From the NCBI GenBank assembly GCA_963820795.1, contig CAWGBJ010000017.1, positions 62,001-126,000 of the forward strand: DNA of 64,000 nt, read 5' to 3'. The notes beneath the pieces are model-generated. The model was not told where the DNA came from and did not search any database. It saw only the letters and a list, made by a program, of their open reading frames with translations. A program made the position numbers and the translations under genes. This document shows positions 47,154 through 55,881 of the stretch, piece after piece. The DNA comes from Roseiarcus sp963820795 (GTDB taxonomy: Bacteria > Pseudomonadota > Alphaproteobacteria > Rhizobiales > Beijerinckiaceae). Every line of letters begins with the position of its first letter. The first letter of the stretch is position 1.

Positions 47154-48662
47154 ATGATCAATCTAGCCACTCCCGAAATCTGGTTTGTTTGCGGCTCTCA
47201 GCATCTCTACGGGCCTGGACCGCTGCAGCAGGTGGCGGCCGACGCTCACGCTGTGACGGGCGGCTTGGCGGACTCGCCGAAATTGCCGCTCAAAATCGTG
47301 TTCAAGGCGCTCCTGACCACGCCCGACGAAATCGCGAAGCTCTGCATGCAGGCGGATTCGGACGAGAATTGCGCCGGCCTCATCGTTTGGATGCACACCT
47401 TCTCGCCGGCAAAAATGTGGATCCGCGGCCTCAATGCGCTGAAAAAGCCGTTCCTGCACCTCCACACGCAGTTCAACCGTGACCTGCCCTGGGGAACGAT
47501 CGACATGGACTTCATGAACCTCAACCAGTCGGCGCATGGCGACCGCGAGGCGGGGTTCTTGCATTCTCGCATGCGCCTGAACCGAAAAATTGTCGTCGGC
47601 CATTGGTCGGACCCGGAAGTCCACGACCGGATCGGTTCCTGGATGCGCGCGGCGCGCGCGTGGAACGATTGGCAAGGCGCCAGATTCTGCCGTTTCGGCG
47701 ACAACATGCGCCAGGTTGCGGTGACCGAAGGCGACAAGGTCGGGGCCGAAATGAAGTTCGGCTTCGCAACCAATGGCTACGGCGTGGGCGAGCTTGCCGA
47801 CGCAGTCGACGCCGTTTCGGACGCCGAGGCGAAGGCCTTGGCGAACGAATATGAGGAAAGCTACGAGGTCGTTCCGGGTCTGCGTCGTGGAGGCGAACGG
47901 CACGAGTCGCTGCTCTACGGCGCCCGCCTCGAACTCGGCCTGCGCGGCTTCCTGGGCAAGGGCGGCTTCAAGGGGTTCACCACGACGTTCGAGGACCTGC
48001 ATGGGCTCCGGCAGCTTCCGGGACTGGCGCCGCAGCGCCTGATGGCCGACGGTTACGGCTTCGGCGCCGAGGGCGACTGGAAGACCGCGGCTCTGGTGCG
48101 CGCGATGAAGGTCATGGGCGACGGGCTCCCTGGCGGGACGTCGTTCATGGAGGACTACACCTATCATCTCGCGGCGGACGGCCACCAGGTCCTCGGCGCG
48201 CACATGCTCGAGATCTGCCCGTCGATCGCCATCGGCAGGCCATCGCTCGAGATTCATCCGCTTTCCATCGGCGGCAAGGAGGATCCGGTTCGGCTCGTGT
48301 TCGACGCGCCGAACGGGCCTGCGCTCAACGCAAGCCTGATCGACCTCGGCGCGCGCTTCCGCCTGCTCATCAACGAGGTTGTGGCTGTGGACCATCCGCC
48401 TCTGCCAAAGCTCCCCGTCGCGCGCGCGGTCTGGGAATGCAAGCCGGACTTCAAGACGGCCTGCGGCGCCTGGATCCTCGCCGGCGGGGCTCACCACACC
48501 GGATTCAGCTACAGCGTGACGGCCGAAATGCTCGAGGATTTCGCGACGATTGCAGGCGTCGAGTTCGTCAAGATCGGTGAGGGGACCACGCTTCCCGCGC
48601 TGAAGCAAGACCTGCGGGCCGACGACGTATATTATTATCTCGCACAAGGTTTCCGAGCCTGA
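47154..48662 (+). CDS. araA: L-arabinose isomerase
   Basis: The 502-residue protein starts EIWFVCGSQHLYGPGPLQQV, the AraA opening, and contains IVWMHTFSPAKMWIRGL, LHTQFNRDLPWGTIDMDFMN and SFMEDYTYHL. The metal ligands (Glu/His) lie in the TTFEDLH region, EDYTYHL and VLGAHMLEICPSI. It interconverts L-arabinose and L-ribulose. It follows araB by 53 bases and precedes araD by 20. Confidence 0.96.
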   Translation: MINLATPEIWFVCGSQHLYGPGPLQQVAADAHAVTGGLADSPKLPLKIVFKALLTTPDEIAKLCMQADSDENCAGLIVWMHTFSPAKMWIRGLNALKKPFLHLHTQFNRDLPWGTIDMDFMNLNQSAHGDREAGFLHSRMRLNRKIVVGHWSDPEVHDRIGSWMRAARAWNDWQGARFCRFGDNMRQVAVTEGDKVGAEMKFGFATNGYGVGELADAVDAVSDAEAKALANEYEESYEVVPGLRRGGERHESLLYGARLELGLRGFLGKGGFKGFTTTFEDLHGLRQLPGLAPQRLMADGYGFGAEGDWKTAALVRAMKVMGDGLPGGTSFMEDYTYHLAADGHQVLGAHMLEICPSIAIGRPSLEIHPLSIGGKEDPVRLVFDAPNGPALNASLIDLGARFRLLINEVVAVDHPPLPKLPVARAVWECKPDFKTACGAWILAGGAHHTGFSYSVTAEMLEDFATIAGVEFVKIGEGTTLPALKQDLRADDVYYYLAQGFRA

Positions 48663-48682
48663 GGCGACAGGGGCAAACGTCG

Positions 48683-49387
48683 ATGGGCGCCTTCACGGAA
48701 CTCAAGCGCGAATCCTTCGAAGCCAATGTCGCCCTGCCCCGGCATGGCCTCATCAACCTTACCTTCGGCAACGCAAGCGCGGTCGACCGCGCCAGGGCTG
48801 TGTTCGCGATCAAGCCGAGCGGCGTCGACTACGCACAGCTCGGTCCGGACGATATGGTGGTCGTCGATCTGGAGGGACGCGCGGTGGAGGGCCTGCTCAA
48901 ACCGTCGTCGGACACCCCGACCCATCGGCGGCTGTTCCTCGCCTTCCCAGAGATCGGCGGCGTGGTGCATACGCATTCGTCGCATGCGACCGCCTTCGCC
49001 CAAGCCGGCCGGCCGATCCCGATCTTCGGCACCACTCACGCCGACTACTTCAACGGCGAGGTGCCGGTCACCCGCAAGATGACCCGCCAGGAGATTGCCG
49101 CCGCTTACGAGTGGGAGACAGGCGCCGTGATCGTGGAACGGCTGCAGGGCCTCGATCCGGCGGATTTTCCCGGCGTCTTGGTCAATCGACATGCCCCGTT
49201 CGCTTGGGGACCGACCGCCGGCAAGGCGGTCGAGACCGCGGTCGCAATCGAATGCATTGCCCGCTTGGCGCTGATGTCGTTGCAGCTCGCGCCCGATCTC
49301 GAGCCGATCGAGACGGACTTGCTGAACAAGCACTTCAGGCGGAAGCACGGCGCGGGCGCCTATTACGGGCAGAACCTTACCCGGTAG
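48683..49387 (+). CDS. araD: L-ribulose-5-phosphate 4-epimerase
   Basis: The 234-residue class II aldolase-fold protein has LTFGNASAVDRA (phosphate loop), KPSGVDYAQLGPDDMVVVD, the zinc histidines in VVHTHSSHATAFAQAG (HTH) and a later LVNRHAPFAWG. It turns L-ribulose 5-phosphate into D-xylulose 5-phosphate, which joins the pentose phosphate pathway. It completes araBAD. The three genes are tightly spaced and should be one transcript. Confidence 0.95.
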   Translation: MGAFTELKRESFEANVALPRHGLINLTFGNASAVDRARAVFAIKPSGVDYAQLGPDDMVVVDLEGRAVEGLLKPSSDTPTHRRLFLAFPEIGGVVHTHSSHATAFAQAGRPIPIFGTTHADYFNGEVPVTRKMTRQEIAAAYEWETGAVIVERLQGLDPADFPGVLVNRHAPFAWGPTAGKAVETAVAIECIARLALMSLQLAPDLEPIETDLLNKHFRRKHGAGAYYGQNLTR

Positions 49388-49473
49388 CCGGCACCAATAT
49401 CGACCATTGCGTGCCGTCTCGAACGACGCCGGATGCGCCGCTTTTTCAGTCTTCGGCCACGCTGTCGCCGCAG

Positions 49474-49911
49474 CTATCTGAGCGAAATCGACATGCCGCT
49501 GAGATCGAGCGAGAACATGAAGCCGACCTGGCGGCCTCTCAGCCGCAGCACGACGCCGCGGGCGTTGGAAAGCCGGGCCGCCGATCGGCCGCCTGCCACC
49601 GCCAAGCCGGCCCCGACCGCCGAATAGACGCCCTGGATGTCGGCGGCAGTGTGGAGGTGATAAGCCGTCCCGACCAAGTCCGCGCCCGAAGCGCCGATTG
49701 TCGCCCCGGCGCTGATCCCGCCGATCGACAGCGGATAGTTCTGACCCTGGAAGGAAAGAACGCCGCTTCCGCCCGAGACGCCGAAGATGAAGCCGGCGCT
49801 GAAAATCTTGAGGGCGATCGCGCCCGTGGCCGCTTCCGCAGGCGTCAACAGGCCGCCGGTCGCCAGAGCAGCTCCCGACACAATCAGACTTCGACGTGTT
49901 ATAACGTTCAT
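49474..49911 (-). CDS. Small exported protein, possible Tat substrate, unknown function
   Basis: From ATG 49911 (GGGGG upstream) the product is 145 residues. TRRSLIVSGAALATGG is a signal peptide with a twin-arginine-like start. The mature part is glycine-rich and beta-like (FGVSGGSGVLSFQG, SIGGISAGATIGASG, YSAVGAGLAVAGGRSA, VGFMFSLDLSGMSISL). It faintly resembles the glycine-rich barrel of DUF1134/EipA-type envelope proteins, but I cannot assign it. It lies between araD (convergent) and the LysR gene. Confidence 0.5.
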   Translation of the reverse strand: MNVITRRSLIVSGAALATGGLLTPAEAATGAIALKIFSAGFIFGVSGGSGVLSFQGQNYPLSIGGISAGATIGASGADLVGTAYHLHTAADIQGVYSAVGAGLAVAGGRSAARLSNARGVVLRLRGRQVGFMFSLDLSGMSISLR

Positions 49912-50087
49912 CGGAGATTCCCCCCAAAAGACCAAGCTGTTGCGGCGGACTCGCTCGCCTACAGCGGCCAAATGCATAGAACAGTCCACGCTCTATTGGC
50001 AAGTGGGACGCGGACAGGCCTGGACAGGCCTTGATGGGCCGCTGGTCAGCGCGCTGCGGCGACGCTCGACACACCGGCGAAAGCTTC

Positions 50088-51026
50088 TCAGGCTATCGTT
50101 CGAGCCGATGGTTTCGGGGGTTCGGCCCCGAGCGGGATTCGCCGTCGTCTGCGCCCTCGAACGCTTCCCGCTGTCTCGCCATCTCCGCGCCCGGTAAAGT
50201 CCATGAAGGCGCGGACTCTCGCCGAACGGCGCAGATCGGAATGAGTGAGGATCCAAAGCCCGACGTCGAGATCCAGGTGCGGCCGTCCGATCCGCGCCAA
50301 CGATGGACAGCAATCGCCTAGGAAGCAGGGCAGTAGAGCGGCGCCAAAGCCCTGAGCCGCCAATTCCCGCATACTGTGCAGCGAGTTTACCTTGGTGGCG
50401 ATCCGGCCGGCAGGGATATGCGCGTCGATCCAGCGTCGCACCCCCGGCAAGCCAAAATGGTCGGCAAAGCCAATGAAAGAGGCCAGGTCGAGTCTGGACG
50501 CTGCGATCTCGTCCCGACAATAGGTCGCCCAGCGGACAGTGCAGATTCGTCGCCCGACCAAGGTTTCTGGCGGATCGTCGGTCATCCGGATAGCGACGTC
50601 AGCCTCTCGGCGCGAAAGGTTGAAGGTCTGGTTGGCGAGGATCAGTTCAATGACGACCCCGGGATATTTGGCGTGGAATTGCGCTAGCGCCGCGGGCATG
50701 AAATGCTGGCCGATGGCGTCCGCCGTTGTAACCCGCAATTTACCCGTAGGCGTAACGTCGCGGCCGGCGACGCGCCTTTCGAACTCGACGATGGAATCGG
50801 CCATCTTGGTTGCCAACGTGACCATCTCGTCGCCCGCCGCAGTCGGCTGGTAACCTGAACGGGAGCGCTCAAACAGGCGCGCGCCGACCGCTGCCTCAAG
50901 CGCCGCCAGCCGCCGGAAGACTGTCGAATGATTAAGGCCGAGAGCCTCAGCGGCGCCGCCGAGGGAACGGGAATCCGAGACCGCCTTTACCAGTCGGAAC
51001 TCGTCCCAGCTGAGGTCTGCATTCAT
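50088..51026 (-). CDS. LysR family transcriptional regulator
   Basis: The 312-residue protein from ATG 51026 has an N-terminal winged helix (FRLVKAVSDSRSLGGAAEAL, LNHSTVFRRLAALEAAVGAR, LFERSRSGYQPTAAGDEM). A periplasmic-binding-like effector domain follows (LRVTTADAIGQHFMPAAL; DVAIRMTDDPPETLVGRRI). The truncated effector half and wording such as RRLAALE resemble the subgroup of LysR regulators acting on dehydrogenase genes. Its target is unknown. It is 67 bases downstream of tsaC on the same strand. Confidence 0.9.
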   Translation of the reverse strand: MNADLSWDEFRLVKAVSDSRSLGGAAEALGLNHSTVFRRLAALEAAVGARLFERSRSGYQPTAAGDEMVTLATKMADSIVEFERRVAGRDVTPTGKLRVTTADAIGQHFMPAALAQFHAKYPGVVIELILANQTFNLSRREADVAIRMTDDPPETLVGRRICTVRWATYCRDEIAASRLDLASFIGFADHFGLPGVRRWIDAHIPAGRIATKVNSLHSMRELAAQGFGAALLPCFLGDCCPSLARIGRPHLDLDVGLWILTHSDLRRSARVRAFMDFTGRGDGETAGSVRGRRRRRIPLGAEPPKPSARTIA

Positions 51027-51093
51027 AGTATCCTGGAATCGCTTCGCGGCGACGTTTCTACGCTGCCGGACGTTGTGAAGAAAGCGACGTCGC

Positions 51094-52101
51094 TCATTGC
51101 GAACGGCTCTCTGCCGTCGGCGCGGCTTTCCTCGGAGCGGCCGCGCGCGCAAGCCTATCATTGATTGCCGCTCCGAGACCTCGATCGGGAACCGGAGCGA
51201 CCGCGATGGTCAAGGCGCCGCTTTCGTCCAAAGCGCGCAAATGCGCGAACAGGTTCGAGGCCGCCTCGACCAGGTCCCCAGACGGCGAAAGGTCGAGTCG
51301 CGCCATCGAGGGGCGTCCGGACAATGCGCCGCCAAAGTCGAGGGCGGCTTCGGTGGTCGCCACGTCCGAGGCTTCGAGACGGAGATGGGCGCGAGGCGCG
51401 TAGTGTGACTTTAGGCGCCCCGGCGCAATCGGCGCTCTCGCCAACGGCGCCGGCCCCAGCCGCGCCCCTATCCGGGCCTCGATCGCGTCGCGAGCGATCG
51501 CGCCCGGACGAAGGAGCGCGGGCCCTGCATCGAGACAGGCAACGATCGTCGATTCGAGCCCGTAACGGCAGGCGCCGCCGTCGAGAATCCAATCGATCCT
51601 GCCGTCGAGATCGGCAAGGACGTGCGCGGCCGTGGTCGGACTGACCCGGCCTGAGCGATTGGCGGAAGGAGCGGCAAGCGGCGCCCCTACGGCCTCGATC
51701 AAGGCTCGGGCAGTTTCGTGCGCCGGCGCGCGCAGCGCGACCGTGTCGGCCCCGGCGCGCGCCAGAAGGCTCACTGCGCAGCCTGGTCCGACGGGCAGCA
51801 CAAGCGTGAGCGGTCCGGGCCAGAACGCCTCTGCGAGAATCTCGGCTTGCTTCGAAAACGCCGCGAAACGCTTCGCCTGCTCGACATCAAGCACGTGGGC
51901 GATGAGCGGATTGAACGCCGGCCGTCCCTTGGCGGCGAAGACGCCAGCCACTGCCTTGTCCGATGTCGCGTCGGCGGCCAGTCCGTAGACGGTCTCGGTG
52001 GGCATCGCGACGAGGCCACCACGGCGGAGACACGCCGCCGCAGTGGCGACCGCGGCCGGGCTGGCCAACGCCAGATGGGTGCTTCTGCGGATCAACGCCA
52101 T
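51094..52101 (-). CDS. tsaC: L-threonylcarbamoyladenylate synthase (Sua5 type)
   Basis: ATG 52101, with AGAGGA 8 bases upstream, gives 335 residues; an earlier ATG at 52119 is weaker. The YrdC domain contains GGLVAMPTETVYGLAADA, KGRPAFNPLIAHV, FWPGPLTLVLP, VALRAPAHETARALIEAVG and APSANRSGRVSPTTAAHV. The C-terminal Sua5 domain (PGRLKSHYAPRAHLRLE) follows. It makes the threonylcarbamoyl-AMP used for t6A37 in tRNAs that read ANN codons. It is an essential housekeeping gene, read divergently from the acyl-CoA dehydrogenase. Confidence 0.94.
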   Translation of the reverse strand: MALIRRSTHLALASPAAVATAAACLRRGGLVAMPTETVYGLAADATSDKAVAGVFAAKGRPAFNPLIAHVLDVEQAKRFAAFSKQAEILAEAFWPGPLTLVLPVGPGCAVSLLARAGADTVALRAPAHETARALIEAVGAPLAAPSANRSGRVSPTTAAHVLADLDGRIDWILDGGACRYGLESTIVACLDAGPALLRPGAIARDAIEARIGARLGPAPLARAPIAPGRLKSHYAPRAHLRLEASDVATTEAALDFGGALSGRPSMARLDLSPSGDLVEAASNLFAHLRALDESGALTIAVAPVPDRGLGAAINDRLARAAAPRKAAPTAESRSQ

Positions 52102-52231
52102 GATTGTTCCTCTGCGCATGGCGCGAAGATTTGTCTATACATAGGCGGCTCGGGCTCGGCTAAACTGACGGACTGCCCTTCCGTTCCGTCGGCCCATTGG
52201 CTCAGGTTGGAGGGGCAAGAGGAGCCGTTGA

Positions 52232-54022
52232 ATGCCTTACCGTTCCCCAGTCGCCGACATTCTGTTTTCGCTCGACGCCGTGGCTGGCCTTCGGGCGATG
52301 GTCGCGTCGGATTTCGAAGGGGACTTCGACTGGGAAACGGTTTCGTCAGTCGTCACCGAGGCGGGACGTTTCGCGACCGACGAAATCGCGCCGTTGAATC
52401 GGCCAGGAGATATCGAGGGCGCCCGTTACCAGAACGGCGTCGTCATCATGCCCGCAGGCTTCGGCGACGTCTACCGTCGTTGGGCAGAGGCTGGCTGGGC
52501 CGGAGTATCCGCGCCGGTGGAATTCGGCGGCATGGGCCTTCCACATCTCGTCAATGTCGGCTGCACGGAAATCTGGAACGGCGCCTCGATGGCGTTCGCC
52601 CTCTGCCCGCTTCTTACTGAGGGCGCGGTTGGCGCGCTGAAGGCGTTCGGATCGCGGCAGCTCCTGGAAACTTATCTCCGCCCGATGGTCGCGGGCCGCT
52701 GGACCGGGACAATGAACCTGACCGAGCCGCAGGCGGGTTCCGACCTCAATGCAGTGAGATCGCGCGCGGAGCCGGCAGGCGACGGAACCTATCGCCTTTT
52801 TGGCCAGAAGATCTTCATCACCTATGGCGAGCACGACATGGCAGAGAACATCGTCCATCTCGTTCTGGCCAGGCTTCCCGACGCGCCACCCGGCACGCGC
52901 GGCCTCTCGCTGTTCCTCGCGCCAAAATATCTCGTCAACCCGGACGGCTCGCTCGGCGCCCGGAACGACCTTCGCTGCGCCAGCGTCGAGCACAAGCTCG
53001 GCATCCACGCCTCGCCGACATGTGTCATGATTTATGGCGAAAACGGGGGCGCCCACGCCTGGCTCGTCGGCGAGGAGAATCGCGGGCTCGCGGCAATGTT
53101 CGTGATGATGAATGCGGCGCGGCTCGCCGTCGGGACCCAGGGGATCGCCATTGGCGAGCGCGCCTACCAGCAAGCGCTCGACTTCTCGCGTGAGCGACGT
53201 CAGGGCCGCGACCCAAAAGGCGGCGACGCGATGGCGCCGATCATCGAACATCCGGACGTGCAGCGAATGCTGATGACGATGAAGGCGAATGTCCACGCCG
53301 CGCGCGGCATCTGCCACCTCACTGCGGCGTCGCTCGACCTCGCCAGTCATGGGCGCACCGCAGAGGCCCGGGCGGCCGGGGGCAACCGCGCCGCTCTTCT
53401 CACGCCTGTCGCCAAGGCCTTCTCGAGCGAAGTCGGTGACGAAGCGGCCTCACTTGGCGTGCAAATTCATGGCGGTATGGGCTTCGTCGAGGAGACCGGC
53501 GCTGCTCAGCACATGCGTGATTCGCGCATCACCGCGATCTACGAGGGAGCCAATGGCGTGCAGGCGATCGACCTCGTGCAACGAAAGCTCCCGCTCGCCC
53601 GGGGCGAGACGATACGGGCCGAGATTGCGAAGATTCGTAATGTGGCTCGCGCCGTCGCAGAGAACGGGGGCGAAGGGTTCGGTGGGACCGCAGCCAGGCT
53701 TTCCGAAGGGGCCGATGCGCTGTCGGAAGCAACGCGCGACATGCTTCAGTGGCTGGCGAACGACCATGATTCGGCGCTGGCGGGCGCCTCGCCGTACCTG
53801 CGCCTGTTCGGATTGACCCTTGGCGGAGCGTGCCTGGCCAAGGCGGGACTCGCCGCGCAGGCGCTCGCTGCGGCGGGGAATCGCAGCGAACTTGGACGTG
53901 TCGGGCTTGCTCGCTTCTTCGCCGAAAAACTGCTTCCGGTTGCGCCCGGGATTGCGCGCGCCATCGCCTCCGGGTCCGGGCCCCTTGGCTCGCACGAGGC
54001 CATCCTGGCGGACAGCGCGTGA
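52232..54022 (+). CDS. Acyl-CoA dehydrogenase (long, ~600-residue DmdC/FadE-like type)
   Basis: The 596-residue flavoprotein has GTMNLTEPQAGSDLNAV and KIFITYGEHDMAENIVHLVL (FAD/substrate loop). ASVEHKLGIHASPTCVM and GVQIHGGMGFVEETGAAQHM, then RDSRITAIYEGANGVQAIDL, with the catalytic Glu in the YEG segment, mark the C-terminal domain. The extra C-terminal ~100 residues are typical of the DmdC-like subfamily, which includes 3-methylmercaptopropionyl-CoA dehydrogenases and fatty acyl-CoA enzymes. AAGAGGAG precedes the ATG. No thiolase or hydratase accompanies it, so the substrate is open. Confidence 0.92.
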   Translation: MPYRSPVADILFSLDAVAGLRAMVASDFEGDFDWETVSSVVTEAGRFATDEIAPLNRPGDIEGARYQNGVVIMPAGFGDVYRRWAEAGWAGVSAPVEFGGMGLPHLVNVGCTEIWNGASMAFALCPLLTEGAVGALKAFGSRQLLETYLRPMVAGRWTGTMNLTEPQAGSDLNAVRSRAEPAGDGTYRLFGQKIFITYGEHDMAENIVHLVLARLPDAPPGTRGLSLFLAPKYLVNPDGSLGARNDLRCASVEHKLGIHASPTCVMIYGENGGAHAWLVGEENRGLAAMFVMMNAARLAVGTQGIAIGERAYQQALDFSRERRQGRDPKGGDAMAPIIEHPDVQRMLMTMKANVHAARGICHLTAASLDLASHGRTAEARAAGGNRAALLTPVAKAFSSEVGDEAASLGVQIHGGMGFVEETGAAQHMRDSRITAIYEGANGVQAIDLVQRKLPLARGETIRAEIAKIRNVARAVAENGGEGFGGTAARLSEGADALSEATRDMLQWLANDHDSALAGASPYLRLFGLTLGGACLAKAGLAAQALAAAGNRSELGRVGLARFFAEKLLPVAPGIARAIASGSGPLGSHEAILADSA

Positions 54023-54073
54023 CGACAGAGAATGTGGTCGCGGCCCGGGCCGGGCGCTTGGCGACCTCGCCGT

Positions 54074-54529
54074 TCAGCCCCCATAACGCCCGGCGACCTC
54101 GGCCGCGATGCGCGTCGTCTCTGAGAGATAGCGCGCGATGACCTCGTTGGCCGCAGGCGTGCAAACGCGATAGGTTGTCTGATAGTCCCGAAAGCCGCTA
54201 TTGTACGCGCCGGCGAGCAGGTCGCGCCGCGCCTCGACCACGCCTTCTGCATCCAGCAGGGTCGCCATTCGCGCACGAAATTGGTCTCCGTCGCCGGCGC
54301 CGCAAAGATCGCGCAGATAGGCGAGCGCGCCCATCATTTCCGCCAGGCGTAGCAGTTGCGGTTCGTACGGAGGCGGAGGTTCTGCGGCCGGCGAGAGGGG
54401 CGCGGGGGTGGACTTTGGCGTCGCTGACGAACTTTGCGGCGGCGCGGGCTTGGGCGCGGGGGCTGCGACCGCAAAGCTGACCGCGAGGACCGCCGCTTGG
54501 GCTACGACAACGGCGATTGCTCTTTTCAT
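54074..54529 (-). CDS. TIGR02301 family exported protein
   Basis: The 151-residue protein has a signal peptide (IAVVVAQAAVLAVSFAVAA), a proline-rich linker and the conserved core YEPQLLRLAEMMGALAYLRD, LCGAGDGDQFRARMATLLDA, with two cysteines (DLC, RVC). This matches TIGR02301, an envelope family of Hyphomicrobiales and relatives with no known function. Its ATG overlaps the stop of the upstream Nudix gene (ATGA). Confidence 0.82.
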   Translation of the reverse strand: MKRAIAVVVAQAAVLAVSFAVAAPAPKPAPPQSSSATPKSTPAPLSPAAEPPPPYEPQLLRLAEMMGALAYLRDLCGAGDGDQFRARMATLLDAEGVVEARRDLLAGAYNSGFRDYQTTYRVCTPAANEVIARYLSETTRIAAEVAGRYGG

Positions 54530-54975
54530 GTCCGCCCACTTTCGATCCGGGCGGCGCTCTCAAGGATTTCGGGCAGCCCAGGCGTGGTTACGAGGGCTGC
54601 GCATTCGGCCGGCTCGATCCAAGCTACCGCGTCGGCTTCCTCACTGACGCGGGCTTCGCCGCGCCTCCACCGGGCGACGAACGAGGCGATGACGAAATGC
54701 GCGCGGACGAGGTCGCCGTCCCACAAAATAGGTTCGACATGGCGATTGAAGGCGACAATGTCCGCTTCGACGCCAACTTCCTCGTCGAGTTCGCGCGCGA
54801 TCGCCTCGATCAGGGTCTCGCCGACCTCGACGACGCCCCCGGGCAGCGAGAAGCAGCCGATCATCGGTTTTCGCGCGCGCCTCGCCACCAAGACCCGGCC
54901 CGCCCGGAACACGGCGACAGAGACCGCTAGGATTGGCCGCGCCGGATAAAGCCGATCATCCACAGCTGGAACCAT
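54526..54975 (-). CDS. Nudix hydrolase
   Basis: From ATG 54975 the product is 149 residues with a full Nudix box, GGVVEVGETLIEAIARELDE followed by EVGVEA, fitting GX5EX7REUXEEXGU with one L for U. The preceding ARRARKPMIGCFSLPGG is typical of ADP-ribose or dinucleotide pyrophosphatases. The substrate is not known. It is coupled by a 4-base overlap to the TIGR02301 gene. The frame is open to 55038 without a good start. Confidence 0.88.
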   Translation of the reverse strand: MVPAVDDRLYPARPILAVSVAVFRAGRVLVARRARKPMIGCFSLPGGVVEVGETLIEAIARELDEEVGVEADIVAFNRHVEPILWDGDLVRAHFVIASFVARWRRGEARVSEEADAVAWIEPAECAALVTTPGLPEILESAARIESGRT

Positions 54976-55038
54976 CCATGGGGCAAAAGACCATTCGTTC
55001 GCCGCCGAAGCGACGGACCCTAATTGCCGGACTCGCAA

Positions 55039-55623
55039 TCAGGGGTAGAGGCGCTGCTTCCGCCACGGCTGTTCCTGCGTTTCGCGGCTGAACCTAATTC
55101 GGTCGTGAAGGCGGAACGGGCCATCGCGCCAGAACTCTATTTCGACCGGCGCGATGCGGTATCCCCGCCAGTAGGCAGGGCGGGGAATATCGCCGTTGCC
55201 GAACTGCCTGGCATAGGCCTCGACCGCAGCCTCCAGCGCCGCCCGCAACTCGAGCGGCCGCGACTGCTGGCTTGCCCAGGCGCCCAGGCGGCTGCCGCGG
55301 GGGCGCGAAGCGAAATAGGCGTCGGCTTCCGCGCCTTCGATTTCCGAGACTGTGCCGCGAAATCGCACCTGGCGACGCAACGACTTCCAGTGGAACAGCG
55401 CCGCGGCCTTCGGCTGTTCAGCGAGCTCCCGGCCCTTGACGCTCTCGGCGTTCGTATAGAAGACGAGGCCCCGCTCGTCGGCGCCCTTGCAGAGTACCAT
55501 GCGGGCGTCCGGCAGACCGTTTCCGTCGACGGTGCAAAGGGTCATAGCTTCGGGGTCGTTGATCTCGGTTCCGACCGCCTCCTCGAGCCAAAGGCGAAAC
55601 AAGACCATGGGCTCGTCAGCCAT
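55039..55623 (-). CDS. pdxH: Pyridoxamine 5'-phosphate oxidase
   Basis: From ATG 55623 the product is 194 residues. It has DPEAMTLCTVDGNGLPDARM, VLCKGADERGLVFYTNAES, FHWKSLRRQVRFRGTV and SRPRGSRLGAWASQQSRPL, and ends WRKQRLYP, all signatures of PdxH. The flavin enzyme makes pyridoxal 5'-phosphate, the cofactor of the aminotransferases and threonine synthase in this window. It is divergent from the dnaJ-like gene. Confidence 0.95.
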   Translation of the reverse strand: MADEPMVLFRLWLEEAVGTEINDPEAMTLCTVDGNGLPDARMVLCKGADERGLVFYTNAESVKGRELAEQPKAAALFHWKSLRRQVRFRGTVSEIEGAEADAYFASRPRGSRLGAWASQQSRPLELRAALEAAVEAYARQFGNGDIPRPAYWRGYRIAPVEIEFWRDGPFRLHDRIRFSRETQEQPWRKQRLYP

Positions 55624-55881
55624 CGTGAAGTCGACCGAATTTACCGCATGCAACGGGGCGCAGCTCCTCAAGACGGCCAGTCCGGCGATGCGTCTCATGC
55701 CTGGACTTGCGTCGCCGACCAATAAACTCAGAGCGCAACATCGACAACTGCGACTGCTCCGGTCATTGCCACTCTGGACTTGGCCGGCGGCCGGGCTTGC
55801 CAGGCGCCCGTTCAGGTCCCAGATAGGCAAGGAGACATCGGTGGTCACGCTCGTCATGAGGGGCGCCGAAGAGGGCTCTTG

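Noticed and set aside
47163..48647. Minus-strand 494-residue frame opposite araA
   Set aside because: Shadow of araA; no family features.
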